Positions 1 through 10,169 of a DNA stretch of 64,000 nt are shown here, in pieces. Below the pieces are notes generated by a model. The model did no database searches. It saw only the letters and a program-made list of their open reading frames with translations, and was not told the DNA's origin. The stretch covers positions 9,436,929 through 9,500,928 of the forward strand of contig NC_079202.1 in NCBI RefSeq assembly GCF_026745355.1, in the 5' to 3' direction. The stretch's first letter is position 1; each line of letters starts with the position of its first letter. A program made the position numbers and the translations under genes. The DNA comes from Beta vulgaris subsp. vulgaris (Eukaryota; Streptophyta; Magnoliopsida; Caryophyllales; Amaranthaceae).

Positions 1-343
1 GTATGGTAAGGGGATGTCAACCACCAAGAAGTCAATTGGTAGGCTTCTTCCCTTGCCCTTTTCACCCATCCGAGTGGGTAGCTTAATAGAGCCGACCGGA
101 TGTACCGAGTTTTCCTGAGTGGATGATCGAGGGGTGTGACATCCCTTTCGCTATACTTCAGCTTCTTCAGACACTCTAGTGTGATGATATCGGCTGACGA
201 CCCACTGTCGACCAACAAACGCTTCACTCTGGTGTGGGCGACCTTGACCTCGATGACCAGGGGGTCATCATGAGGTACACTTACCAACCGACCGGACTCC
301 CCGATAGTCATGACGGGGCAATCCGCCCGGCCTTGCTGGACAT
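1..343 (-). pseudogene. Gypsy aspartic protease fragment (copy A)
   Basis: Homologous to the protease at 13433-13864, with the same DSGSSADI catalytic motif encoded near 185-210. Compared with copy B it lacks about 13 bp near 110-120, which breaks the reading frame, and it is cut by the window edge. It would have processed the gag-pol polyprotein of the element. Confidence 0.75.
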
Positions 344-448
344 CCAGCACTTGATCTTTGAGGTTTTGGAGGTGGGCTTTTCTGGCTCGGCCGGTTAGGC
401 CTCCTGAAGCGAAGCCGCCTGCAATGACTCCTATGAATCCCTCCGTAT

Positions 449-2074
449 CTCCGTTGTTAGACTGACCGACCTTCCGCTTCCCCTTCTCTTCGCTGGAGTG
501 CTTGAGGTAGCGGTTCAGTTTACCCTGGTCGGCCAAGTTATCTAACCCTTTCTTCAGTTCTCTGCAATCCTTTGTGGTATGACCACATTCTCGGTGGTAC
601 TCGCACCATTGGCTCTTGTCTCGTCGATAGGCAGAAGTCCGAATAGGAGAAGGATGAGGGAGCATAGACTTGTTCTTGATATCTAAGTAAATTGCTCGTC
701 GATTCTTGTTGAAACGGGGATTGTTTGCATGATCTGTAAAGTGATCCGACCTACCGCCTGTTTTTTGTTGCTTGGGCTGATCCCTATGACTTCCCTCTTC
801 TTTTCTCTTCTTGCCACCGTCTTCCGAGTGGCGGCAGATGTCTGCCGCTTGGATAAACCTCTAAGCTTTCGTCATGGCTTTGGAGAAGGTTTTGACCTCA
901 CTTTCAGCCAACGTCCACCTGAGCCGACCAGGCTGTAACCCAGACATGAGGGCAGCGAAAGCTACTTCGTCCTGCAGGTCAGACACCTTCAGGGATTCTT
1001 CATTAAATCGTTTGATATAGTTGGCTAGACTTTTCGTTCTTTTCTTGTTTGACCCCCATAAGATGAAGGTTCGTTTTATTTTGCCTCTTCCCGGCTACGA
1101 ACAGATTGGTAAACATGTCCTCGAGTACCGCGAAGTCAGTGATGATTCCGGCGGGTAACTCTTGAAACTAATTTAGCGCGAGCCCCTTCAGCGTGGTTGG
1201 GAAGAATCGGCACCACGTGGCCTCACAGCTGGTCTGCATGCTCATTTGAGCCTTGTAAGTAGCCATATGATCCTCCGGGTCGGTGAACTGCTCGATCAGA
1301 GGTGTTTTGATTTTTCCCTGGGTAGGGGTATCTACGATTTCCCGGCTGAACGGGGTCATAAATTTCAGGCTCCCATTGCCTAACCTTAGGGGCTTAGAGT
1401 GTGCCGAGTCACCTTGCCCCTCCCACTGAGCTGCTTTTCGATCTAGGAGCTGGCGGGCATCATACCCTTGACTGCGGCGCTTCTCGTTGAGGAAGTGCCT
1501 AGCATCTTCTGGCTTACGACGAGGGTCCCCCCTCGGCGACTTGGAGGCATGAGTTTCTTATCTGAGAGCGGATTCGCGACGAGCTGACCTCTCCCTAGGG
1601 GGAGGGCGCTCATCCTGCCTTGACGGTTCCCTCTAGGACCGATTAGGCTCCTTGGTTGCTAACCTTTGCCGGTTAGGCTGCCACGAGCAGAACGAGGGTG
1701 GTGCTCTTCCCTTTGAGAGCGTCCCAAGACATTATTGTCCCGCTGTTGAAGGGTGTTGTTGAAGTTGTTCTGACCTTGCCCCGAATGGAGGGTGGTCAGC
1801 ATTTGCATGAGGCTTTGTTGTAGGGTCTGCTGCAGCTGAGCTGCTATGTGAGCTATGTCGGTTGTAAACAGCGGTTGGGGGTCAACATGTTGTATTTCCC
1901 GAGAGGGGGATTGTCAGTTCTCTTGGGACAATTCTAGGTTAGGATCCATTGTTTGAATGGTAGGAGACCGTGTTCAAGCTGACCTCCTATGGTGTGAGGG
2001 TGAGGGTGAGGGTTCCCTTTCGGACCTCTGGGGTTAAGCAGAGGGTTTGTTACGAGTGTTCTTTGATGGTGCCA
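449..2074 (-). pseudogene. Gypsy (Tat-like) gag, copy A, broken
   Basis: Minus-strand gag. The likely start is ATG at 2074-2072 (peptide beginning MAPSKNTRNK), just inside the leader. The N-terminal part is basic and rich in R, S and Q. The middle matches the retrotransposon gag fold region (motif TPFSREI.DTPTQGK near 1320-1360). Near 555-610 a C-H-C metal-binding motif of the form CEYHRxxGHxTxxC is encoded. In copy A an in-frame TAA interrupts the N-terminus (near 2035-2037) where copy B has a glutamine codon. Further frameshifts leave only short open pieces. Gag would form the virus-like particle. Confidence 0.75.
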
Positions 2075-2183
2075 TAACTGCTATTGCTGAACGACACTGG
2101 GGTTTAAGTTCTGAGTAGCAATCGAGCTTTACTGAGTGGTGGCGAAATAACTTTTTGTACTATCCCCACAGACGGCGCGAAAC

Positions 2184-2628
2184 TGTTTTTGCCTAAAAAT
2201 TAAGGTTGATGGTCAATGCTGAGCAGGTTTCTAATCCGAGCTGAGCTGGTTATCTGTTCACCGGAATCCTGCAAAACACGTAAAACTACCTCGGGGGTTG
2301 TTCCGGGATTTCCCCTCCGACGCTCAAGTTTGTTGATGATTGAGGTAGAGAGAGAGTCTAGAGTGAGAAACTCAGATTAGTTAGGTAAGAATCGAATACC
2401 TTTGACTTGATGGGACAAGGGATATTTATAGTGGTGAGAACCCCTAGGAAAAGACCTTTTTGATAAGACAGTTTCCCTAGGGATTGGCAAGATTGCCCTT
2501 TCTGGGATGATTCTTGTGGGACCCCTAGGGTGCCCAAAAAAGGGCTGAGGCCCATGTCATGATAAGTGGGACCCACGAAGCTTATGTGGATGCTTAGCTG
2601 GACTAAGTGGGCCCAAACATCATGCACA
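2184..2628 (-). repeat. Gypsy 5' LTR, copy A
   Basis: On the minus strand this 445-bp block starts TGTGCATGATG and ends CAAAAACA, giving TG...CA ends. It contains a TATA-like TATAAATATC (minus, 2430-2421). Directly downstream on the minus strand is GCGCCGTCTGTGGGGAT (about 2178-2162), similar to the primer-site region of Tat elements. Copy B has a block of the same length at 41075-41519. The outer end is set only by the TG dinucleotide and equal length in both copies; no second LTR is available for comparison. Confidence 0.65.
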
Positions 2629-3137
2629 ATTTTTTAAATTATAATTTGCAAATATATCACAAGGTTTCAAGCACCTTCAATGACTTAGGAACTTCAAAGT
2701 GCCACTCTTGTGCAAAGCTTTCCAAGCAATCAATAAGCTTTATTTTTTACAATTGACCAAAATTGAAAATATCATTTTATTACTCTTCATAACCGAATAT
2801 TGTTGTTACTATTAATGGCTAGATAAACAATAGGGTTTTATATATTAGAAAGTGATGGATTAAGTACAATAAATGGTGCTTTCGAGTTCCGACGCCTAAT
2901 TTAGTTAGACAAATTAGAGTCATGGAGAATTCGTGATTAGTTGAGGCAAAATTAGCAGTTCAATATATCGAAATTTCCATAGTTGGAAGAAAAAATGCAT
3001 ACAGAGTATTAAATGCCAGATGTTCAGTTCCACATGTACAAAAGATCCCAAAGATTCAGTTGTTATTGTATCAAGAGCAAAGAAAGGATTATTTCAATAT
3101 GAATATAACTATTGAATTAGTTAAACTACAGGCACTT
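2629..3137. other. Host flank shared by both duplication copies, with an unidentified coding scrap
   Basis: AT-rich sequence beyond the gypsy LTR, without a full gene. On the plus strand about 2941-3137 is open for roughly 65 codons in both copies (other copy 41829-42030). It encodes a peptide containing VGRKNAYRVLNARC and YQEQRKDYFNMNI. A MITE begins right after the open stretch. It could be a truncated exon of a host gene. I do not recognise the family and assign no function. Confidence 0.4.
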
Positions 3138-3140
3138 TTA

Positions 3141-3453
3141 CGGCCCGTTTGGTAAGAGGTTATAAATGGTGGGAATGGTAATGCATTATAGTGTAAATTT
3201 GTGCTAGAAATCCAATGTCATTACCAATGGTAATGCTACTTAATACAAGATATCCATTTTCTTCCTAAAATCTCATTACTATCCATTACCACTTGGGAAG
3301 GTGGTATTAGGTGGTAATGAAAATTTATAAAGGAAAATCATGTTTTGTGATAAAGTTTCATTCCCATGGTTATCGACATGTGAAAATCTTTACACATTTA
3401 CACTAAATTTCATTACCATTACCACTATTTATAACCACTAACCAAACGGACCG
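3141..3453. mobile_element. PIF/Harbinger (Tourist-like) MITE, copy A
   Basis: A 313-bp element with terminal inverted repeats of about 30 bp (left CGGCCCGTTTGGTAAGAGG, right the complement CCAAACGGACCG preceded by TTATAACCACT). It is flanked on both sides by TTA (3138-3140 and 3454-3456), the 3-bp target duplication typical of PIF/Harbinger. It has no coding capacity. The same insertion is at 42032-42345, so it predates the segmental duplication. Confidence 0.85.
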
Positions 3454-3456
3454 TTA

Positions 3457-4022
3457 GCGCATTAGAATATTAGATATAAAAAAACATGCTTATTTATTTT
3501 GATGAACCTTAACCATTAACAACATAGGTTGGCAACTTGGCAGCACCATCCTACATATGCATGACTAAAAGTAAGTTTATTTGATACCAAAGAAACTTCA
3601 TACAACTAAAGTTAATGAGCAAGGAAGGCCCAATCTGAATTTGCTTTATTCATCATAGGCGCATGACATGATTCTAAACCCAACTCAGAAACCAGTACTG
3701 TGCAAAATATACCTAATTTGGCCTCTGAGGTCGAGTTGAGGCTCATTTGATTTCTCAGTCATAAAATAGAAATTACAGTTTAGAACCTAAACTGTTTTTA
3801 AGATCCACTTCTTTTACTTGCGTAAGTAAAATAAAAGTTATAGAATAAGCACAGATAAGTGACTTAAAACAGACTGTAATTATGTGGAACCAGTCTCAAA
3901 CTTCTAAAGAACTCTAATACAATGAAAAACACAAGGACAGATTGCAATTTGCTTAAGAGTTAATGTGTGACATAGTCCATTCTCAAACGCTGATTGATGC
4001 GCTTCACAAGGCACAGAACTTT
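3457..4022. other. 3' flank of hemopexin gene A, no gene seen
   Basis: AT-rich intergenic sequence between the MITE and the stop codon of the minus-strand hemopexin gene. It probably contains that gene's 3' UTR. It is nearly identical to 42349-42913. I see no further coding capacity. Confidence 0.5.
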
Positions 4023-5003
4023 CTATGCAATTTTAACCCAGCCATTACCGGTCCAACCTGCTTTCCATGTTTTGGGCGAGATATCTCCACGTCCCCAGCA
4101 ATTGTAAGGCACTATGCCGCGTAAAGAAGGCCAGTTGACGGGAACAATCTCCCCGGGACCATCGATTATGTAGCTGTCGTCGGGTTCACGAGGGTTATAA
4201 TGTAGGAGCACATAAGACTTGTCTTTGAAAAGGTAGACTTGATTGGACTTGTGCGAGGCAAAGGCAGCTCCAATGTCACTTGAGAAGATGGTATCCCGCA
4301 AGCATGGAAAAGCATCAGTTATGAGACCACTGGCGAGGAGCTTCCGCTTGGAGTAGTTAAGGAGAACATATCGTGAGCCTTGAAAAAGATAAGCTTCATC
4401 AACAACTGTGGATTCAAAGGCAGCGTCGAAAACAACATGCTCTAGCTCACCCAGGCAGGGAAACATTCTCAAGGTCGGCCTTTTGGCTTTGACCTTTATT
4501 AGATCACTTGTTCGGGTGTCTAAATCATACCTTATCTTGGCACACTGTGTGGCCGAAAACAAAAATGCTTCATTGACACCATGGCAACCAAAAGCAGCAT
4601 CAACTCCATAATCGGAAAAACCAGAGGAGTAAAGGGAGGGGAAGCCATCGCAAACCAAGAGAGGGCCTTTGACTAGGCAATCATTCCCTGGTGTTTCGGG
4701 ATCATACTTGATTACAAAATAATCGTTCTGCAGGAATATAAACACTTCATTATCACGCATTGATCGGAATGCCGCATTAACATAGTACTCCATATACTTT
4801 TCTTTGTTAAGTAAGGCCAACAGTTCTTCACGGTCACGCCGCCGTGGTCCCAAATCACGGATGCTTGCTTCTCCCTTTTCGGCATTCGTATTATCAGCAT
4901 CTCTTTTCACCCTTTTATGATTTGGATTTGTATCACCAGTGTTGCTCTCATCATCCCTTTTCACCCCTTTATCAACTGCTGCACTTCTTCTCTTCTCATC
5001 CAT
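4023..5003 (-). CDS. Hemopexin-repeat protein, albumin-2-like (copy A)
   Basis: Intact 326-residue frame from ATG at 5003. Four hemopexin-type repeats are visible at about residues 74-120, 133-181, 191-233 and 243-297. Each has the core (V/D)AAF...(N/D)(E/Q)(A/V)(F/Y)(L/I)F followed by Y..(L/I).Y. The first 60 residues are hydrophilic and very basic (KRRS, KRVKRD, PRRRDRE), possibly a nuclear signal; no secretion signal is evident. The C-terminus is rich in W and G. Plant members of this family, such as pea albumin 2, form a single four-bladed propeller that can bind haem or polyamines. Whether this one does is unknown, and the N-terminal extension is unusual for the seed albumins. Upstream is a 5'-UTR intron (5037-5460). 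The paralogue is at 42914-43894. Confidence 0.88.
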   Translation of the reverse strand: MDEKRRSAAVDKGVKRDDESNTGDTNPNHKRVKRDADNTNAEKGEASIRDLGPRRRDREELLALLNKEKYMEYYVNAAFRSMRDNEVFIFLQNDYFVIKYDPETPGNDCLVKGPLLVCDGFPSLYSSGFSDYGVDAAFGCHGVNEAFLFSATQCAKIRYDLDTRTSDLIKVKAKRPTLRMFPCLGELEHVVFDAAFESTVVDEAYLFQGSRYVLLNYSKRKLLASGLITDAFPCLRDTIFSSDIGAAFASHKSNQVYLFKDKSYVLLHYNPREPDDSYIIDGPGEIVPVNWPSLRGIVPYNCWGRGDISPKTWKAGWTGNGWVKIA

Positions 5004-5036
5004 AATGAAACTTCCTCTTGTAATTAGGGATTCGTC

Positions 5037-5460
5037 CTACAAGTTAGAGGATTTGTACAACTCGATTCACCATTATATTATATATAAAGAAACCCCCATC
5101 AGATAACAAACACAAATCAATCCCTCGTATGACTATTCGATAAATGAAATCAAATTCAACATATATTAGATAGATAATCCCAGATTCTAATGCGAAAAAC
5201 CAATCAATTCTTCGAATTACAAACAGTTAGGGTTTTGAGACTTAGAACAAAAACGAGACAAGATTACCCCCATTTTATCTTTAGTTTGCATCAACAGCTA
5301 TTAACAGTGACTTTAGAATTTCGGTAAAAACATTTTAAATTCTAGCAAGCAAATCTAGCATAATAAGAACTGTAATTGTAGCGTTTTGATGATTTCAACT
5401 GCGGCAATAACAATAGAAAAAGCAAAAACAAAAATTAGGTTAAAAATTTAGCAAGCTTAC
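5037..5460 (-). other. Predicted 5'-UTR intron of hemopexin gene A
   Basis: On the minus strand a donor GTAAGC begins at 5460 and an acceptor ...CTTGTAG ends at 5037, 33 bases upstream of the start codon. Both sites are conserved in copy B, where the intron is enlarged by a Helitron. The 5' UTR exon would lie just above 5461. This is predicted from splice signals only. Confidence 0.55.
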
Positions 5461-5639
5461 CATGATTCGATGAAGAAATTAAACCGAAATTGCAATTTCC
5501 TTGAATAATTTCGGAAGTTCACGAATCAATCGAGTTAAGCCAGACCGAATAGGCGACTAATGAATTCGCAATACCAGCCCCTTCTTATGACATACGACTA
5601 CTCCGTTTTTTCTTTTTCTCTTCTTTCTTCTTGAAAATT

Positions 5640-6285
5640 CTATTGTGCTCTAGGGAGCCCGGTGCAGACCATATACCCAGTAAATTTGTTCCATTTTCGA
5701 TGAGTAAATATTCGTTCATTTTGAGCATATTTTTCAGCAAAAAAATATGTTCTAGTTTTCGTAAAAAATGTTCTATTTTCAATAAAAAAATGTTCTATTT
5801 CAACAAATGTTCGTTTTAAGCTTATTTTTCAGCAAAAAATATGTTATATATTTTGTGAATCTGTTTTATTTTCGATAAGCAAATGTTCAATTTTAAAAAA
5901 ATGTTCTTTTAGAACTTATTTTTCACCAAAAAATATGTTTTATTTTCACTAGAAATATGTTCTGTATTTGATAAGCATATGTTCTGTTTAAGTAATTGAA
6001 TTCTAGTAATGTTCCACTTCAACCAAAAATGTTCATTTTCGTATTTGGATTCTGGTAATGTTCCACTTCAACAGTAAAATGTTCTTTTTCATAAATGAAT
6101 TCTTGTAATGTTCCATTTCGACAATAAAATGTTCGTTTTCGTAAATATATTTTGTAACGTTCCACTTCAACAGTAAAATATTCGTTTTCGTATTCGTAAA
6201 TGTTCGTTTTCTTATTCGTAAATGTTCTATTTTGTATTGTGGGAGCACACTTCTCATTGTGCTACCGGGAGCACAATGCACGCAT
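5640..6285. mobile_element. ATGTTC-rich minisatellite element with palindromic ends
   Basis: About 640 bp made largely of degenerate units containing ATGTTC followed by T-rich and A-rich blocks (roughly two dozen ATGTTC or TGTTC occurrences). Both ends carry a short palindrome around GTGCTC/GAGCAC (left near 5645-5662, right near 6254-6276). The left end of copy B has it as a perfect GTGCTCC-AG-GGAGCAC (45739-45754). It looks like a non-autonomous DNA transposon with repeat-rich interior. I found no unambiguous target duplication, so the superfamily is open. Confidence 0.45.
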
Positions 6286-7482
6286 TACTTTCTTCTTGCG
6301 TTTTTTCTTTTTCCTTTTCTCTATTTTGTTTATAAAAAAATAAAAAATAAAGCTGGACCGCCTCTGACAAATGTGCGAACCTCTTCTAGTTGTTGCTCAT
6401 CAGTTAAAATAAAAAATTAAATGAAAATGAAAACAAATCCAATGGTTCCTTGGAGACTCAAACCAAGAATCAAAACAATGCGATGCTCAACCTACTTAAA
6501 ATGGCGGATATGCAAACTAAAAGAATGTCTATAGTTAGGAGTCATATAGCCAATGTAAAAGAGGCTAGGCTAGCGTGGGTCTCTCAAACTTCGTACCCCA
6601 TCTCGAAGCCAACCCTCCCTAACTAGTCGAAAACTTCTATGAATGTGCACCAATTGACAACCTAAATTGAACAGTCGACCAAGTGACACAAATCTTATAT
6701 CTAAACTCCTTTTCACTTCAACTCAACCCCCGAAGGTCAAGGGACTTGCGAGATGTAACGTATAGGCTAAGGCGAAGGTAGGAAAATTATTTTGGCAAAT
6801 GTGGTGCTCAAAACTATATGGTACAAACATATGTCATGAGTGGGGAAAAATAAAAAACCACACCAAAGATCATCTCCGAACGCCAAATGCAACTCTAAAC
6901 CATTCTACCAAAACAAAACATCTCTCAATTAAAAACATTGATCACTAAGAATTTATTCTACTTATGAACAACTTTAACCTTCCTTTTTTTCTCTTTTTCT
7001 TTCTTACTAGTGGTTAGATCGCACGCGTTGCGCGCGTTAGGCTATGAGTAGCTAGATTAGTGTAGATGTTGGTAAAATAGCATACACGTATTTACACTAA
7101 TAACATGTTAATGGCTTCCTATGTTAGCATTCTTATTTATGCAACCTATTTTGGACAAATCAGATAATACATAAAAAAGTGATTCCTTATGTTATCCAAG
7201 ATATTATAGTCAAAGTATCTTGATGAAGGTAATTGTATTTACGATAGTAATCTAGTGAATGTAGTAACATGATAAATTTTGTTCAAGTTTTTCTTGTTCA
7301 TAGCTACTATTATGTAGCTATCCCCCGTCTTAAAATGTAAGGCAAACGCAATATTCAAGGTCGAACTGCGACCATTAATTACGTACTCTTGATTTATATT
7401 GATAATAAAATAAAAAGAAAACAAGATTACTGTAGCAATTTTCAAATTGAATCTAATGGCATAACATGTACTTTAATATAAC
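6286..7482. other. Noncoding, end of copy A and junction zone
   Basis: No supported gene. Bases ~6531-6823 still match copy B (to 46293). Beyond 6823 the similarity stops. The stretch 6824-7482 is AT-rich and ends abruptly at the GC-richer gypsy-derived block that starts near 7483. The breakpoint between the two duplication units probably lies here. A GC-rich near-palindrome at 7020-7037 next to CTAG (7007-7010) resembles a Helitron 3' end on the minus strand, but no matching 5' end was found. Confidence 0.4.
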
Positions 7483-7989
7483 ATGCATCACAAGGCCGGG
7501 CTGATTAAGGCCAGGGAGGATGCAGAGTTGGCCAAGCTAACGACTGAGAAACAGACAGCCGATGCGCTGAGCAAAGTGGCCGACCTGATGGCCAAATTGG
7601 CCGAGGTGGAGAAGCGCCCGAAGATCGAGGGCGAATGGTTTACGGCCTGGAAGGAGTCCAAGGCCTGCGAGACCTTCGTCAACCAGGTCGGCTCGGGTGC
7701 GCAAAAGATGGGGCAGGATGATGCCTTAAAGCGGATGAAGGGGGTCCTGGCTAAGTCCCATTCGTCTTTCTCGTGGGCCGAGGCCATGGCTAGCTACAAG
7801 GCTGTGCAGGACGCTGAAGATCAAGCCCTTCTCGCCGAGATGAATATTGCCTTGTCGGAGGGTTCTGAGGAGGTTGAGGTCGAAGATGCCGAGGAGGAGG
7901 CCGATGGAGAGGACCAGCAGCCTGGGGTGGGGAGGTCCGAGGAGCTCACTAGGAGCACTAATGAGCAGACCGACCCCTCTGTTGCTTAG
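7483..7989 (+). CDS. Reverse-oriented ORF at 3' side of Tat gypsy, N-terminally truncated
   Basis: This 168-codon plus-strand frame is antisense to the surrounding gypsy pol. It is GC-rich and codon-like, unlike the AT-rich DNA left of it. The peptide is a charged, probably coiled-coil region (KAREDAELAKLTTEKQTAD, then LSKVADLMAKLAEVEKR), a middle segment with ALKRMKGVLAKSHSSFSWAE, and a very acidic tail (EEVEVEDAEEEADGEDQ). It begins almost at the truncation point, so the true N-terminus is lost. The T-rich sequence after the stop resembles a plant 3' UTR. Some Tat elements, such as maize Grande, carry an antisense ORF between pol and the 3' LTR; I infer this is that type. Function unknown. 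Confidence 0.6.
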   Translation: MHHKAGLIKAREDAELAKLTTEKQTADALSKVADLMAKLAEVEKRPKIEGEWFTAWKESKACETFVNQVGSGAQKMGQDDALKRMKGVLAKSHSSFSWAEAMASYKAVQDAEDQALLAEMNIALSEGSEEVEVEDAEEEADGEDQQPGVGRSEELTRSTNEQTDPSVA

Positions 7990-8320
7990 GCTTTGCTTGT
8001 ACTTAGCTTTTGTTTTGCATTAGTTGGCCTTGTAGTACCAGGCCTTAGCTTGTAACCAAACTTTTTGAATGTAATGAAACTATAATTTGCTTATACTCTT
8101 GTTTTGTCCAACCGACTTGGAGTTTGTTAATTTGCAAGCTTTCGTTATTTTGTTTTATTTTGCCGAACTGGTTAAGTCATGTTTTGAATGTGGGCAAATT
8201 AAAATTGAACTTTGACAAACAAATTTGACTGGTTATGTCTTGGCCGACTAGCTAAGTCATTAATATATCTGACCTGAAATGGTCCGAGCAATTACATGCC
8301 ACATATTTGGCCAATTACAC
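7990..8320. other. Spacer between converging antisense ORF and pol end
   Basis: T-rich, noncoding. It follows the plus-strand stop codon and precedes the end of the minus-strand integrase. A plausible 3' UTR for the antisense ORF includes AATGAAA-type sequence near 8073. No other features seen. Confidence 0.4.
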
Positions 8321-9400
8321 TTATATTCCCCGATTGCAATTGACAAACTTAGACATAAAACTTCTTGAGGTTGTCTGCATTCCATAGCCGAGAAACTGGG
8401 ATTCCTTCAGAATTCTCCAGTCGGAATGTGCCATGTTTGACGATCTATGTGACTCTATAAGGGTTATCCCAGTTATCCCCCAGCTTCCCTTTGAGGTGTG
8501 AGAGTCCTGTTGCCTCAACTTTTCTCACAACCCAGTCGCCGAGCTGGACGGGCCTTGCCTTTACTCGACGGTTGAATTGCCGAGTCACCCTCTGCTTGTA
8601 ACGAATTGATCTTAATAGGGCATTGTCCCTTGTTTCTGGTAATATATCCAGATTGATAGGCTTTTCTTCCTCATTTTTCTCAAAGTCGTAGAAGGTTATC
8701 CGAGGTGAGGGGATGCCGACCTCCACAGGGAGAAATGCTTCACTGCCATATACCAGATCGAACGGGGAAGAAACAGTAGCTTCTTTAGTGGTTGTCCGAG
8801 CTGACTAGAGTACCCCTGGAAAATCATCGATCTACCCAAGCTCCCTTTGCTGCTTTTAAGGATTTTTTGATGCCTTTGAGCACTATCTTGTTGGCAGATT
8901 CAGCTTGGCCATTGGTTTGCGGTCGAGGGACTGCCGAGAACCTGGTTTGTATGCCGAAGCGAGCACAATATTCCTGAGTTGGCCCGCTATTGAACTGCCT
9001 GCCGTTATCTAACACTATACCCCAAATCTGGTAATGATATTTTTCCATATGAACGCTTGCACCTGTTTGTCAATGATGGTGGCCGGTGGCTTGGCTTCTG
9101 TCCACTTGGTAAAATAGTATATGGCCACTATTAAGAATTTACGCTGACCCGAGGTCGGGGGAAAGAGACCGAGTAGGTCCATGCACCATTTATCGAATGG
9201 AAGAACAACTTGTATTGAAGTGAGGGGGGGTGGCTGGAGATCTCGGGATGTCTGAGTGGATTTGGCAAGAGGGGCACCTCTTTACCAGTTCTTGGGCATC
9301 TGCTTTGAGAGTGGGCCAGTAGTACCTTGCCCTCGGAGCTTTTCCTACTATGGTCCGTCCGCCCTGATGGCTACCACACGCCCCTTGGTGTATCTCCCTT
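8321..9400 (-). pseudogene. Gypsy integrase, broken
   Basis: The minus-strand integrase is spread over several frames. An H2C2 zinc-binding motif is encoded near 9260-9400 (HQGACGSHQGG ... CPSCQ). The catalytic core follows. The first acidic residue lies in WCMDLLGLF near 9170-9190, the second in LDNGRQF near 9010 and the glutamate in NGQAESANK near 8920. The C-terminal part (8445-8726) ends in a basic region with PVQLGDWVVRKVEATG, a form common in plant gypsy integrases without a chromodomain. A frameshift at about 9190 and others around 8730-8820 break it. It would insert the cDNA copy into the host genome. Confidence 0.8.
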
Positions 9401-9439
9401 AGGATGTAGTTTCCCTCTTCAGGAGTTACAGACTTCAGA

Positions 9440-10169
9440 AGTGGATGAGTGTATGATTTTTTGTAGAGGTGCTCATCATACCATAGGAACCAACCTGCTC
9501 GGTGCTTGATTCTCTCAGCTTCCTTAGCCTCTTCTGAGAGTGCCCCATCCCTCAAGTATCTAACCACCTCATCCATCCAGGTGGACGTCCAATCTAGAGA
9601 CAACTGCTCTTTAGCATTTATGCTGCGCTGGTGGAGTACCTCCCACATAATTGTCCGAGGGGCTGACCCTTCTGTGGAGCTGGCCATTCGTGCTAGGGCA
9701 TCGACTTGCTGGTTTTCCGAGCTGGGTATATGGCTGATGCGAAAGTGAGAGAGCTTTTCGACGAATTCCTGGGTTTTGGCCAAGTACATCCGCATATCGT
9801 ATTCTCCCAAGACCTGAACCACTATGAGCTGGGAATCCGACCGAGCCTCGATCGCTATAGCCCCTGCCAAAATGCAGAGCTGGAGCCCCAGGATGAGAGC
9901 CTCATACTCCGCTTGATTATTAAACCCCAGAAATTCAAATTTGATAGCTACTCCATTTTCTCTCCGACAGGCGGTTTGAGCACCAATCCTGCCCCGCAAC
10001 CTGACTTAGTAGAGGAACCATCCACAAACAGTTCCCACTCCTCTCTTTGACAGACCGGAGGTCGGGTTGTACATTTTGTTATGAAATCAGCTAAGGTTTG
10101 GGCTTTTATTGCCCTTTTAAGCTCATATTCCAAACCAAAGTCAGCTATTTGGTCGGCCCAGTCCGTCAT
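9440..10169 (-). pseudogene. Second (archaeal-type) RNase H domain of Tat gypsy
   Basis: Minus-strand frames 9948-10169 and 9190-9999 overlap through one frameshift. They encode the connection segment (MTDWADQIADFGL) followed by an RNase H fold: WELFVDGSSTKSGCGAG (first catalytic aspartate), NNQAEYEALILGL (glutamate), ARSDSQLIVVQV (aspartate), and the late motif ENQQVDALARMAS. A second RNase H of this type placed before integrase is established for the Tat clade. The ancestral link to the first RNase H (11957 onward) is cut by the solo LTR at 10170-11879; removing that insertion leaves the adjoining codons in register. Confidence 0.8.

Larger units (their letters stand above)
1..2628 (-). mobile_element. 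Ty3/gypsy retrotransposon, Tat-like lineage, copy A (5' part only)
   Basis: Reading on the minus strand from 2628 down to 1, the order is 5' LTR, primer-site-like leader, gag, start of protease. The window edge cuts the element inside protease. The lineage call comes from copy B, where pol continues and shows a second RNase H upstream of integrase, a known Tat-clade trait. Many stops and frameshifts make this a dead copy. The left side, with the rest of pol and the 3' LTR, is not visible, so no target duplication can be checked. Confidence 0.85.
1..6823. repeat. Segmental duplication, copy A
   Basis: Read side by side, this stretch matches 13505-13961 followed by 39441-46293 almost base for base: part of a gypsy element, its LTR, an MITE, a hemopexin gene with its 5'-UTR intron, and a minisatellite element. 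The match ends near 6823 and 46293. A host gene and its flanks are shared, so this is a DNA-level duplication and not two independent retrotransposon insertions. Copy A lacks the CACTA (13962-39440) and Helitron (43972-45164) insertions of copy B. Copy B lacks about 77 bp of gag (A 930-1010) and about 635 bp of the minisatellite element (A ~5895-6530). The left limit of copy A lies outside the window. Confidence 0.93.

Noticed and set aside
7007..7482. Possible minus-strand Helitron ending at CTAG 7010-7007
   Set aside because: The GC-rich near-palindrome beside CTAG/T looks like a Helitron 3' end, but the stem has mismatches and I found no convincing TC-type 5' end before the gypsy block.
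9327..10050. Plus-strand frames of 60-114 codons
   Set aside because: They are antisense shadows of the minus-strand RNase H/integrase coding sequence.
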